From NCBI GenBank assembly GCA_964356355.1, contig CAYHGX010000008.1, forward strand, positions 1-57,775: a DNA stretch of 57,775 nt, read 5' to 3'. The notes below the pieces were generated by a model, which saw nothing but the letters and a program-made list of their open reading frames with translations, made no database searches and had not been told where the DNA came from. The first letter of the stretch is position 1; each line of letters begins with the position of its first letter. Source of the stretch: CAYHGX01 sp964356355. Its GTDB lineage: Bacteria > Patescibacteriota > Gracilibacteria > UBA1369 > LOWO2-01-FULL-3. Position numbers and translations under genes: made by a program. This document shows, piece after piece, positions 23,367-31,978 of this stretch.

Positions 23367-24965
23367 ATGTCACAACCGGAGATAAATGGAGGCAGTGAAT
23401 ATCATGATAGATTACAGAAATTGAAAGGCATCAAAGAGGCGGGGATTGTTCCTTATATGGATAGATATGAGAGGAATTGTACTGCGCTTGAAGCCCTTGA
23501 AAAGGGTGAAAAAGATGGACTTAGAGAGGTGGAAGAGATTACAGGAGCGCCAACCAAATCCACACTAAAACTAGCGGGAAGGCTAATGTCTTTCAGAGGA
23601 CATGGAAAGCTTACTTTTGCTCATCTTCAGGACGTAAGTGGCAAGATACAGGTTTGTTTTATGGAGGATTTTCTGGGGAAGGAAAAGTACAAATTCTTGA
23701 GAAAACTTGATGTGGCCGACTTTGTTGGACTTGAGGGTGAACTATTTCGAACGAAACATGGTGAAGTTACCTTATTGGTTTATGAATTCGTTTTGCTTTC
23801 AAAGGCCCTACGGCCGCTGCCGGAAAAATGGCATGGAATTAAAGACCAGGAAACGATTTATAGGCAAAGATATTTGGACTTGGTAGCAAACAGAGAGAGT
23901 ATGGATAGGTTTGTATTTAGAAGTAACTTCGTGCGGGCATTAAGAGAATTTTATTGGTCCGAGGGGTTTACTGAGATTGAAACTCCGGTACTTGAGAACG
24001 TATCATCAGGTGCAGCCGCAAAGCCTTTTACCACTCATCATAATGCGCTAGACATTGATGTTTACTTGAGAATTGCGGCAGGTGAACTTTGGCAAAAAAT
24101 GGCTGTAGTTGGTGGATTTGAAAAAACTTTTGAAGTTGCCAAGTGCTTTAGGAATGAAGGCATGGATCCGAGTCATTTACAGGAATTTTCAATGGTTGAA
24201 CACTACGCAGCTTATTGGAATTACGAGGATAATATGGCCTTTACCGAAAGAATGTTTGAACATCTTTTGATGAAATTGACTGGTTCTTTGAAGGTAAAAA
24301 TCAAAGATCGAAATAGTGAAGAGGTGGAAGTTGATTTTACTGCTCCGTGGCCAAGGAAAAAATTCACTGAACTTATAAAAGAGGACTGTGGGATTGATGT
24401 GTTGAAATTTGATGATTCAAAATCTCTTCTGAATGAGATAAAGGCTAATAAAATAATGATTGAAGATGGAGAAAAGCTTGGCTATGGAAATCTGGTTGAT
24501 GCTCTGTACAAAAAGGTTTCTAGGCCAAAACTTATTCAACCAACATTTGTAATTCAGCATCCGATTAGCACAAAGCCGTTGGCTCGTAAAAATGATGCCG
24601 ATCCGCGGGTATGTGACACTTTTCAACTATTGGTAAATACTTGGGAGGTAATTAATGCCTATGGTGAGATAGTGGATCCTATTGATCAGAGAGAAAGGTT
24701 TGAGGCTCAATCATTAGCAAAAGCGCAGGGAGATGAAGAGGCAATGATGATTAATGAAGAGTACCTGCTCGCAATGGAACACGGGATGCCGTGCATGTCT
24801 GGATGGGGGATGGGAATAGATAGAGTTGTTACCCTATTTACTGGTCAGGAAAACTTGAAAGATAGCGTACTATTTCCTTTGCTGAAGCCGCTTGAGGAGA
24901 ACGTCAAAAAGGAGCAGAAGGCAATGGAGAAGGCGAGAAAATTGTTAAAAAAACAAGATGCATAA
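23367..24965 (+). CDS. lysS: Lysyl-tRNA synthetase, class II
   Basis: LysRS charges tRNA-Lys. The N-terminal OB-fold anticodon-binding domain (about 60-150; A-G-R-L-M-S-F-R-G-H-G-K-L-T-F) precedes a class II catalytic core. The core has motif 1 (F-x-E-I-E-T-P-V-L), motif 2 (F-R-N-E-G-M-D-P-S-H-L-Q-E-F) and motif 3 (G-W-G-M-G-I-D-R-V). At 532 residues it is slightly longer than the usual ~500, with extra residues near the N-terminus and between motifs 2 and 3. Its stop overlaps the guaA start by 8 bases, indicating an operon and probable translational coupling. No leader structure such as a T-box is seen. Confidence 0.96.
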   Translation: MSQPEINGGSEYHDRLQKLKGIKEAGIVPYMDRYERNCTALEALEKGEKDGLREVEEITGAPTKSTLKLAGRLMSFRGHGKLTFAHLQDVSGKIQVCFMEDFLGKEKYKFLRKLDVADFVGLEGELFRTKHGEVTLLVYEFVLLSKALRPLPEKWHGIKDQETIYRQRYLDLVANRESMDRFVFRSNFVRALREFYWSEGFTEIETPVLENVSSGAAAKPFTTHHNALDIDVYLRIAAGELWQKMAVVGGFEKTFEVAKCFRNEGMDPSHLQEFSMVEHYAAYWNYEDNMAFTERMFEHLLMKLTGSLKVKIKDRNSEEVEVDFTAPWPRKKFTELIKEDCGIDVLKFDDSKSLLNEIKANKIMIEDGEKLGYGNLVDALYKKVSRPKLIQPTFVIQHPISTKPLARKNDADPRVCDTFQLLVNTWEVINAYGEIVDPIDQRERFEAQSLAKAQGDEEAMMINEEYLLAMEHGMPCMSGWGMGIDRVVTLFTGQENLKDSVLFPLLKPLEENVKKEQKAMEKARKLLKKQDA

Positions 24966-26760
24966 GATAGCGGTATTAGATTTTGGCGGACAGTATGCTC
25001 ACTTGATTGCTAATAGAGTGCGAAGATTGGGCGTTTACAGCGAAATTCTTGATGGCGAGTGTAGTAAGGAAGACTTAGCCGGTTATAAGGGAGTCATCCT
25101 ATCTGGAGGGCCTTCTAGTGTAAATGCAGAGGTGGGTCCGAAGTGTGACACTGGGATTTTTGATGTTGGGGTGCCAATTTTAGGTATCTGTTATGGTCAC
25201 CAGCTAACAGCCTGGGCACTCGGCGGAAAAGTGGAAAAGGGGCACGTAAGAGAATATGGCCAGGCTCAAGTGCGTTTCTCTAATTTGAGCGGAATATTTG
25301 AGGGGGTAAAGGAGAGCGAACCAGTTTGGATGAGTCATTTTGACCAAGTCGTAGAGGTGCCGAGCGGATTTGAAATAGTGGCGAGTACGGAGGACTGCCC
25401 AATCGCTGCGATGGTTGATAATGAACGAAAAATTTACTGCATACAGTTTCATCCTGAGGTAACTCATACTCCATGTGGAATGACTATTTTGGAAAATTTC
25501 ATTAAGGAAACAGGTGCTCAAAGAGAGTGGAGTATTGATAGCTATATTGAGCAAATTGTCGATGAAATTAAGGTGCAAGTTGGAGACAGGAAAGTGTTCT
25601 TAATGATTAGCGGTGGAGTGGACAGCACTGTGGCATTTTTGCTCTTAGATAAAGCCCTAGGGCAGGATAAGGTTTATGGATTATTTGTGGATACCGGGTA
25701 TATGAGAATGGGTGAGAGAGAAGAGGTTGAACAGGCGCTGAAGGCTGCGGGGGTTCAGAATTTACATGTCTATGATGCGAGTAAAGAATACATAGAGGCT
25801 CTAAAGGATGCCTATGAGCCCGAAGAAAAACGTAAAATAATTGGTGATTTATTCCTGGAAATTCAGAGAAAAGTTTCCGATGATTTGGGGCTAGACCCCG
25901 ATCATTGGATGCTAGGCCAGGGGACAATTTATCCAGATACTATTGAAACTGGTGGAACTAAGCATGCAGATAAGATCAAAACTCATCATAATCGTGTGGA
26001 GCAGATTCAGAAGCTAATTGATGAGGGTAAAGTGATTGAGCCGATTGCTCAGCTTTACAAGGATGAAGTAAGAATGGTGGGGGAGAAACTTGGACTTGCA
26101 GCCAACCTTGTTCAGAGACATCCATTTCCCGGGCCAGGATTGGCAGTGAGAATGCTATGCACCAAGGAGGCAGATTTTCCCGATAATGTGGCGGAGGTGG
26201 AAAAAGAACTAAATGAAATAGTTGATAGTGAAGGGCTAAGAGCTAGCGTTTTGCCTATTAAAAGTGTGGGTGTACAGGGGGATGAACGGACATACAAACA
26301 CCCGGCTGTTGTTTATGGTAAGCGAATTGGCTGGGATCGGCTATCCAGCCTGTCTACCCAGGTGACTAACCAGGTCGTCGGAGTGAACAGGGTGGTTTAT
26401 GGCTTGGGAGATAGGGACTATGACGTTTTGAGTACTCATGATTTAGCGATGAATTCCGAGCGTATTTTGACTATTCAAAGGGCGGACAAGATAGTGATGG
26501 ATTACTTAAAGGAAGCCAATATTATGGCTGAGATCTGGCAGTTCCCTACGGTGCTCTTGCCGGTGAGCGTGGGTAGTCAAGAGGGTGAATCGCTTGTACT
26601 GAGGCCAGTTTGCAGTGAGGAGGCGATGACTGCAAATTTTTATGAGATGGACTGGGAGAAGCTAGTGGAGCTAGAAAGGAGACTGATGGAGGTGCCAGGC
26701 ATTACAGCCGTGATGTATGATATTACGAATAAACCACCGGGAACGATTGAGTGGGAATAA
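24958..26760 (+). CDS. guaA: GMP synthase (glutamine-hydrolysing)
   Basis: GuaA converts XMP to GMP using glutamine and ATP. A class I glutamine amidotransferase domain (1-190) has the nucleophile C78 in G-I-C-Y-G-H and the F-H-P-E-V-T-H segment. The ATP-pyrophosphatase domain carries the P-loop S-G-G-V-D-S-T near 222, and the protein ends with the standard K-P-P-G-T-I-E-W-E. It is 600 residues long, against about 510-525 for typical bacterial GuaA. The extra length lies in the C-terminal dimerisation domain between R-H-P-F-P-G-P-G-L-A-V-R and the end, as in longer forms known from eukaryotes and some bacteria. It overlaps lysS by 8 bases and converges on murI. Confidence 0.96.
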   Translation: MHKIAVLDFGGQYAHLIANRVRRLGVYSEILDGECSKEDLAGYKGVILSGGPSSVNAEVGPKCDTGIFDVGVPILGICYGHQLTAWALGGKVEKGHVREYGQAQVRFSNLSGIFEGVKESEPVWMSHFDQVVEVPSGFEIVASTEDCPIAAMVDNERKIYCIQFHPEVTHTPCGMTILENFIKETGAQREWSIDSYIEQIVDEIKVQVGDRKVFLMISGGVDSTVAFLLLDKALGQDKVYGLFVDTGYMRMGEREEVEQALKAAGVQNLHVYDASKEYIEALKDAYEPEEKRKIIGDLFLEIQRKVSDDLGLDPDHWMLGQGTIYPDTIETGGTKHADKIKTHHNRVEQIQKLIDEGKVIEPIAQLYKDEVRMVGEKLGLAANLVQRHPFPGPGLAVRMLCTKEADFPDNVAEVEKELNEIVDSEGLRASVLPIKSVGVQGDERTYKHPAVVYGKRIGWDRLSSLSTQVTNQVVGVNRVVYGLGDRDYDVLSTHDLAMNSERILTIQRADKIVMDYLKEANIMAEIWQFPTVLLPVSVGSQEGESLVLRPVCSEEAMTANFYEMDWEKLVELERRLMEVPGITAVMYDITNKPPGTIEWE

Positions 26761-26762
26761 AT

Positions 26763-27596
26763 TTATTTCAATGAAACCTTCTCTGGCATTTTGATTTTCA
26801 TGCCGAAGTTTTTTTGGACAAATTCCTGGAAGCGGGCAGGAGAATCGGTAGTGAGAAACTTACTGGTAGCTCCCTTGGAAAGCTTGGACTCTATTTCAGG
26901 ATGACGAACGAGATAATCTTTAAGGCTCTCGGCGGTAACATCGCCGCAGGGAAGTACCTTGGTTTTGCGTCCCATTATGCGAATAATCTGCTTCAACATG
27001 AAAGGGTAGTGAGTACATCCCAATATTAGAGTATCAAGATTGCAACTCTTAAGTGGAAAAAGGTATTTTTTTAATATTGAAGTGGCCTCTGGCTTCAAAT
27101 GCCATCCCTCCTCAATAAGAGGAACAAGTAGGGGACAAGCCTGTGAATGAACAGAAATCTTAGAGCCCAACTTTGAATGAAGCTCGGCTGCCTTTAGCAA
27201 TTCTGAGTCATAGGCCTTAGAATTGACCGTAGCCCTGGTACCAATTACCCCTATTCGTCCATTACGGCTCGTTTCGACGGCTTTTTCGGCAACGGGGATA
27301 AGTACACCCAATATCTTACGATCCTGCTCCTTTTCACCCTTTAAATACTTTTCCTGCACATGCCTAAGAGCAGCAGCAGAGGCAGTATTACATGCAAAAA
27401 TAATAATTGTAGCGCCGTGGTCAAAAAGATACTCCACAGCTTGCTCGCAAAATGACTGAATCGTTTCCTTGGCGTGGTTTCCATATGGAGCTCTCGCATT
27501 GTCACCCAGGTAGAGGTAATCATACTCGGGCAAAAGATCCATTATTGGTTTCAGTACTGTGAGTCCACCATAACCTGAATCAAAAACTGCAATCAT
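26763..27596 (-). CDS. murI: Glutamate racemase
   Basis: MurI makes D-glutamate for peptidoglycan. Both catalytic cysteines are present, in F-A-C-N-T-A-S-A and L-G-C-T-H-Y-P-F. The N-terminal F-D-S-G-Y-G-G-L-T-V supplies the conserved Asp and Ser. At 277 residues the length is normal. With murA and murB elsewhere in this window it supports a peptidoglycan wall. Two bases separate its end from the convergent guaA stop, and it diverges from the DUF881 pair. Confidence 0.96.
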   Translation of the reverse strand: MIAVFDSGYGGLTVLKPIMDLLPEYDYLYLGDNARAPYGNHAKETIQSFCEQAVEYLFDHGATIIIFACNTASAAALRHVQEKYLKGEKEQDRKILGVLIPVAEKAVETSRNGRIGVIGTRATVNSKAYDSELLKAAELHSKLGSKISVHSQACPLLVPLIEEGWHLKPEATSILKKYLFPLKSCNLDTLILGCTHYPFMLKQIIRIMGRKTKVLPCGDVTAESLKDYLVRHPEIESKLSKGATSKFLTTDSPARFQEFVQKNFGMKIKMPEKVSLK

Positions 27597-27680
27597 ATTG
27601 ACCTTGGGAAAAGTAATGGATTAGTTTAATAGCACTCGCTTTGCTCATGCCTCTTGTAAGTAGTCTACCTTGGTATTACA

Positions 27681-28406
27681 TTGAAATCTATGAATAATCG
27701 TTTTCTTCTAGCACTATTCACTTCCGGCCTAGTAGGGGGATCCTTGGTTGCTGCTCAGTTTACACACCCTGTAACCTCGGACAGTACATTTTTGGCTGAT
27801 GAAATTATCGAAAGGGACAGCCTGATAAATGAATACAAAGAGGATCAATCGGCACTTCAGAGTCGAATAGTATTCCTCCGCAAGCAAATCGAAGATACTC
27901 AACTAGAGGTTCAAAATAATCAGCAAAATAACAATCTAGGACTTCTTGGTGGGTTAGAGCAAAATCTTGGACTAAGGGAGATAACAGGTGAAGGCATTGA
28001 GGTCCAACTTGATGATAGTCAATTTGCGATTCGTGAGGGAGCAAATGTATCAGACGTAAACCTTGTTCAGGCCTCAGACATCAGAGATATTGTGAATCTA
28101 TTAAATGCTGCGAAGGCTGATGGAATTTCAATTAACAACCAGAGAGTAATTGCCACTTCACCAATCAGCTCACTTGGTACCACCATCCTTGTAAATAACA
28201 CCTATATCACTACTCCTATAATTATCAGGGCAGTTGGCGACATCAATACCATGATACAGCGCTTAACAACAAAGAGCTTTCTTGCTTCAATCTACCAACG
28301 TGTAGAAAAAAACAACCTAATCTTCAAAATAATTAATAAAAAAACAGTTTCCGTCCCTGTTTTTAACAGTGAGCTTAAAACTAAGCATATTAACTTAAGT
28401 GAATAA
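27681..28406 (+). CDS. DUF881-family membrane-anchored protein (first of tandem pair)
   Basis: The 241-residue protein has an N-terminal membrane anchor (about 6-25), a coiled-coil (about 40-85) and a DUF881 domain. The domain patterns are G-E-G-I-E-V-Q-L-D-D, a central I-R-D-I-V-N-L-L-N-A, I-N-N-Q-R-V-I-A-T-S-P-I, and a final P-I-I-I-R-A-V-G-D. In Firmicutes and Actinobacteria the family (YlxW/YlxX) sits near cell-division genes such as sbp and ftsQ. Its last base is the first base of the next gene (A shared in TAATG), so translation is coupled. It is probably extracytoplasmic and a partner of its tandem paralogue. Confidence 0.88.
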   Translation: MKSMNNRFLLALFTSGLVGGSLVAAQFTHPVTSDSTFLADEIIERDSLINEYKEDQSALQSRIVFLRKQIEDTQLEVQNNQQNNNLGLLGGLEQNLGLREITGEGIEVQLDDSQFAIREGANVSDVNLVQASDIRDIVNLLNAAKADGISINNQRVIATSPISSLGTTILVNNTYITTPIIIRAVGDINTMIQRLTTKSFLASIYQRVEKNNLIFKIINKKTVSVPVFNSELKTKHINLSE

Positions 28407-29047
28407 TGGAAAGTAGTAACAACCAGAAACTTAGAAAAAAGCTCATCCTTGGACTTGTATCCCTGATGTTTGGAATTTTGGTCTCAATGCAGTCAAAGGC
28501 CTTTTCTAATGTGCAGTCAATTCTTCAAAGAGACAGTAGTAGCAACGTATTTCAGGAAATCAGTATCCTAAAAACAAAAAATGAGGATTTAAGAAAGGAA
28601 ACTGATGAACTTGAAAAGACAGTTTCAGACCTCAAGGATCAGAAATCGTCCCTACAAGCGATAAATGATCAAATAATGAAATATAAAAAACTTACAGGAG
28701 AGGCAAAAATTTCCGGACGAGGAGTAACTATCAAACTTGAAGGAACAATAAGCACTCCGTGGCTTACAGACCTAGCGAATGAACTTTTTGCGATAGGAGC
28801 TGAAGCTGTGGAAATCAATGGCATACGGCTTGTGAATGATACAATTGGCTTTGATACCCTACCTAAAGGACAAATACTGCTTAACGGCAGTATTTTATCT
28901 CCACCATACATAATAAGTGCTATTGGAGACCCATATGTTCTCGAAGATGCGCCTGCTTTACCTGGAGCCATACTCAATCGCCTAAAAAGTGCCTTTCCAG
29001 GACTTAAGATTGAGATTCAAAAAAGCGATATTATTGAGATGAATTAG
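28406..29047 (+). CDS. DUF881-family membrane-anchored protein (second of tandem pair)
   Basis: The 213-residue paralogue has an N-terminal membrane helix (about 12-30), a coiled-coil (about 45-85; K-N-E-D-L-R-K-E-T-D-E-L-E-K-T) and a DUF881 domain. The domain carries G-R-G-V-T-I-K-L-E-G, A-V-E-I-N-G-I-R-L-V-N-D-T and P-Y-I-I-S-A-I-G-D-P. Its start overlaps the stop of the first DUF881 gene. The coiled-coils make a heterodimer plausible. Its 3' end overlaps the end of the convergent HTH gene by 17 bases. Confidence 0.88.
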   Translation: MESSNNQKLRKKLILGLVSLMFGILVSMQSKAFSNVQSILQRDSSSNVFQEISILKTKNEDLRKETDELEKTVSDLKDQKSSLQAINDQIMKYKKLTGEAKISGRGVTIKLEGTISTPWLTDLANELFAIGAEAVEINGIRLVNDTIGFDTLPKGQILLNGSILSPPYIISAIGDPYVLEDAPALPGAILNRLKSAFPGLKIEIQKSDIIEMN

Positions 29048-29687
29048 CCAGGAGAAGCCAAAGTGGCTGAAGTGCCAAAAGAGTAAGTAGTACCACCATA
29101 AAAATGCGTTTCGTAAGCCTTTCGTAGCGAAGAACCGGGAGAGTTTTTGCCAACTTTTCCTGAGTGATCTGAAGTTTCTCATTGAGATCCTTTTGAAGTT
29201 TTTCGCGATCAAATTTTTCCCTGTGGTATTCAAGCATCGGAACACTGTTTCTAATCTGAGACTCAAGCTGCCCAACACGATAATTAGCAATTTCCAGCCT
29301 ATCCTGCTTTTCTTTGAGTTCCTCCTTGAGCTCGAGATAAAGCTTTTTGTATATTTTTCCACCACTCTTTCTTGGTTTTGAAAAAATTTCGGAGCGACCC
29401 TCGTCCCCAGTGTCTACACTGTCAACGTCAATCTGGACAGCATTGTCTATAGACAAATCAGGCATAGACACATAATTCCTCAGACCCACATGTCTACGTT
29501 CCCCAGCATCAACAAAATCAACTAATTCACCTCTATTAAGCCAAATACGACCATCGACAAGAGCACTAGACAGCTTCTTTGCCTTAACATACCGATCCAA
29601 GGTACGCATAGATACCTTTAACAGCTTACTAGCCGCCTTTCTATCAACCGTATACACACTTTCAGCATTGTCTACTGGCATAAACAT
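29031..29687 (-). CDS. Tail-anchored helix-turn-helix (MerR/excisionase-like) regulator
   Basis: The 218-residue protein has a MerR/excisionase-type winged helix at residues 11-60: A-A-S-K-L-L-K-V-S-M-R-T-L-D-R-Y as helix-turn-helix, then G-R-I-W-L-N-R-G-E-L as wing and next helix. An Asp/Val/Ser-rich linker and a long coiled-coil (about 111-182) follow, then a single C-terminal membrane helix (about 195-214). It should therefore dimerise and bind DNA while tethered to the membrane. It is divergent from the FG-GAP/SLH gene, and the 145-base space between them holds a dense array of GTCTA/TAGAC motifs, some overlapping its own -10 region. Autoregulation and control of the surface gene are likely but inferred. 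The 3' end overlaps the DUF881 gene by 17 bases. Confidence 0.85.
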   Translation of the reverse strand: MFMPVDNAESVYTVDRKAASKLLKVSMRTLDRYVKAKKLSSALVDGRIWLNRGELVDFVDAGERRHVGLRNYVSMPDLSIDNAVQIDVDSVDTGDEGRSEIFSKPRKSGGKIYKKLYLELKEELKEKQDRLEIANYRVGQLESQIRNSVPMLEYHREKFDREKLQKDLNEKLQITQEKLAKTLPVLRYERLTKRIFMVVLLTLLALQPLWLLLANSSQ

Positions 29688-29762
29688 TGTCTACTTTACG
29701 TCTATAGACTAGGTATAGACAGAATATAGACAAAGTCTAAAACCTTTGACAATTTAAGTCTA
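29670..29762. promoter_or_regulatory. Phased GTCTA/TAGAC operator array
   Basis: GTCTA starts at 29670, 29689, 29700, 29735 and 29758, and its complement TAGAC at 29705, 29716 and 29727: eight sites in 93 bases. The steps 29689-29700 and 29705-29716-29727 are each exactly 11 bases, about one helical turn. The two phased runs face each other across a 10-bp palindrome GTCTATAGAC at 29700-29709. The array sits in the divergent promoter region and extends into the first codons of the HTH gene. Likely binding sites for the HTH regulator. Confidence 0.7.
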
Positions 29763-29782
29763 GTGCAATTTCAGCCCTTAAA

Positions 29783-29811
29783 TTTACTTTCTATCAGCGG
29801 ATAAGTAATAT
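29783..29811 (+). promoter_or_regulatory. Promoter of the FG-GAP/SLH gene
   Basis: TTTACT (29783-29788), a 17-base spacer and TAATAT (29806-29811) lie 20 bases beyond the last GTCTA site and 22 bases before the ATG. The array is thus just upstream of this promoter, a position suited to activation or looping. Confidence 0.5.
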
Positions 29812-29833
29812 TAGGGGGAAAGCACTCATTCTT

Positions 29834-31978
29834 ATGAAAAACACTAATAAAGTTCTAGGTTTATTTTTGCCTCTTTTGGGCACTTTTTTCATTAGTTCTA
29901 TTTTAAATAGTACCTATGCAGAAGAACTAATCCATGAGGCCTATATAGATACCACCAGTGGAGCCTTTGAGGCCGTGGGAACAGGGGTTGGGGAACAAAT
30001 GGGAGCGGATATTGTATCTGGTGACTTCAATAACGACGGAATAGAGGACTTAGTTGCCAGCTCTCCCTTTGCCTCTAATGGCAAAAAGAAATGGAATGGC
30101 AGAGTAACTATCATTTTAGGTAAAGATAACTCCGTAAAGGCAAATAAGAGTCAGAGATCTAATGAATGGGCTAATATCAACATTTACGGAAAAAATCCCG
30201 GGGATCAATTGGGTACATCTCTGACCGTTGGTGATTTTGATGGTGACAATCTAGATGATTTGGCTATTGGCGCCTACAATGCACTAAATGGCAGCAGCAG
30301 AAGCGGAAAAACCTATATTATATATGGAAAAGCCATTGCCACTAAAAAAACTATAGATTTTGCTTATGGAGAGGGGGACCTAATGGTTCACGGCGAAAAT
30401 AATAAGGATGGATTTGGAACAAGTGTTGAGAGTGCAGATCTAAATGGTGATGGCCTTGATGATCTCTTAGTTGGGGCACCTTTTGCAGCTGGCGATACCT
30501 TGAAAAACAGCGGAATAGTGTATGTGTACTTTGGTTCAACTGAGGGGATTAGTAGTACTCCTTCTGGAATGATATATGGTCAAACAGAGGGAGAACGCTT
30601 TGGATCGGATATTGCTGCTGGAGATATATTTGGAGACTCAAAGGCGGAAGTTGTTGTTGGAGCCTATTTTTCTAATACTGGAGACCTGGAGCAGGCCGGG
30701 AAAATATATTTATTTGCCGGCAGAGACAGTTATTCAAAAGTTAAAAGGCCAACTTCAACTATCTCAGGAGATATGAGTATGGGATGGTTGGGATTCACCG
30801 TGGATGTGGCTGACGTGAATGGTGATGGAAAGGGCGATGTTGCCTCTTCCTATTTTTCATATAAAGGGGATAAAAGTGGATCTAAGGTGATGGTTTTTTA
30901 CGGTGATGAGAAATTTGCGAAATATAACAAGAACTTCACCTCAAATGCAAAATTGGCGGACGTAACGATGGGAGATTCAGTTGGGGAGGCAATCATAGGA
31001 GCGAAAGTTTTGCTCGAAGATTTGAATGGAGATGGTAAAGCAGAGATAATCGCTGGTGCTCCAGGAATTAGTGCGACACGAAGTGTAGACACGGGCGATG
31101 TCTATGTTGTCTATAGCGGAGAAAAGCCTTTAAATAGGCGATATAGTGTAAAGAACAAGACTGTCACCTCGATCATACATGGACAAGATATAGACGATTG
31201 GTTTGGATATAGTTTGGCTACTGGAGATTTTAATGGCGATGGGTTTTCGGACCTATTAGTTGGGGCAAGATATTCTGATACCGATGGCGGCGTTAATAAT
31301 GGAAAGGTGTTTGCTGTTTACGGAAACAATGAACCTATGGGAGAGGAAACTGTAGTTAACCTACCTTATGACGAGATTAGCAGAGCTGAATTTGTACAAA
31401 ATATCGTAAAGAGTTTTGGACTCGAAGAAAGCAATAAAGATTACCTAGATAACTGCTACAGCCATAAAGAATTTTGCTTTTTTAATTTCATGGCCATTTC
31501 AAGCTTTGATGGACTTGCTCTTGATCCACAATTAATACTTTATCCGGATGTTGCTCCTACTGATAAGTTTTTTGGAGCAGTTAATGTGGCAACGGCGCTG
31601 GGGCTAATTAATGGATTTACAAATGAAGCGGATAGTCCTTTTAAGCCTCACCTTCCAATTTCACGCGTGCAGGCACTCAAGGTTATACTTAGTGCCACTG
31701 GATTGGTGCAGCCACTGCATAGATTTGAGCTGGTTGATATTTTAGGGGGTGAACAGGCGCTGAGTAGTCAAAACTCATATTTCCTTGATGTGAACCCTAA
31801 AATCGCCTATATGTGGTGGTATCCAAGATACATTAACTTCGCGGTGGATGCTGGCATAATCGAGAAGCAAGATCACTTCAGGCCAGACGACAACCTTAGT
31901 AAAAATGAATTTAATGCCATTGTTGGGAGAACACTGGATTATCTAAATAAGAGTAAAAATGAAAAAACTCAGTCATGA
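29834..31978 (+). CDS. Secreted seven-bladed FG-GAP (integrin-alpha-like) protein with SLH anchor
   Basis: The 714-residue protein has a signal peptide (cleavage near 29 after T-Y-A). Seven FG-GAP/calcium-loop repeats follow, each with a pattern like G-D-F-N-x-D-G-x-x-D-L-x-x-[GS]-[AS]: residues about 60-75, 131-146, 195-210, 258-270, 325-338, 391-407 and 466-481. Together they should form one integrin-alpha-type propeller binding Ca2+ through D-x-[DN]-x-D-G. The C-terminal ~200 residues hold SLH-like repeats (A-L-G-L-I-N-G-F, F-L-D-V-N-P, A-G-I-I-E-K-Q-D-H-F-R-P-D-D-N-L). It is expected on the cell surface, anchored to wall polymer. The end overlaps the next gene by 20 bases, an odd pairing with an RNA methyltransferase. 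Confidence 0.9.
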   Translation: MKNTNKVLGLFLPLLGTFFISSILNSTYAEELIHEAYIDTTSGAFEAVGTGVGEQMGADIVSGDFNNDGIEDLVASSPFASNGKKKWNGRVTIILGKDNSVKANKSQRSNEWANINIYGKNPGDQLGTSLTVGDFDGDNLDDLAIGAYNALNGSSRSGKTYIIYGKAIATKKTIDFAYGEGDLMVHGENNKDGFGTSVESADLNGDGLDDLLVGAPFAAGDTLKNSGIVYVYFGSTEGISSTPSGMIYGQTEGERFGSDIAAGDIFGDSKAEVVVGAYFSNTGDLEQAGKIYLFAGRDSYSKVKRPTSTISGDMSMGWLGFTVDVADVNGDGKGDVASSYFSYKGDKSGSKVMVFYGDEKFAKYNKNFTSNAKLADVTMGDSVGEAIIGAKVLLEDLNGDGKAEIIAGAPGISATRSVDTGDVYVVYSGEKPLNRRYSVKNKTVTSIIHGQDIDDWFGYSLATGDFNGDGFSDLLVGARYSDTDGGVNNGKVFAVYGNNEPMGEETVVNLPYDEISRAEFVQNIVKSFGLEESNKDYLDNCYSHKEFCFFNFMAISSFDGLALDPQLILYPDVAPTDKFFGAVNVATALGLINGFTNEADSPFKPHLPISRVQALKVILSATGLVQPLHRFELVDILGGEQALSSQNSYFLDVNPKIAYMWWYPRYINFAVDAGIIEKQDHFRPDDNLSKNEFNAIVGRTLDYLNKSKNEKTQS

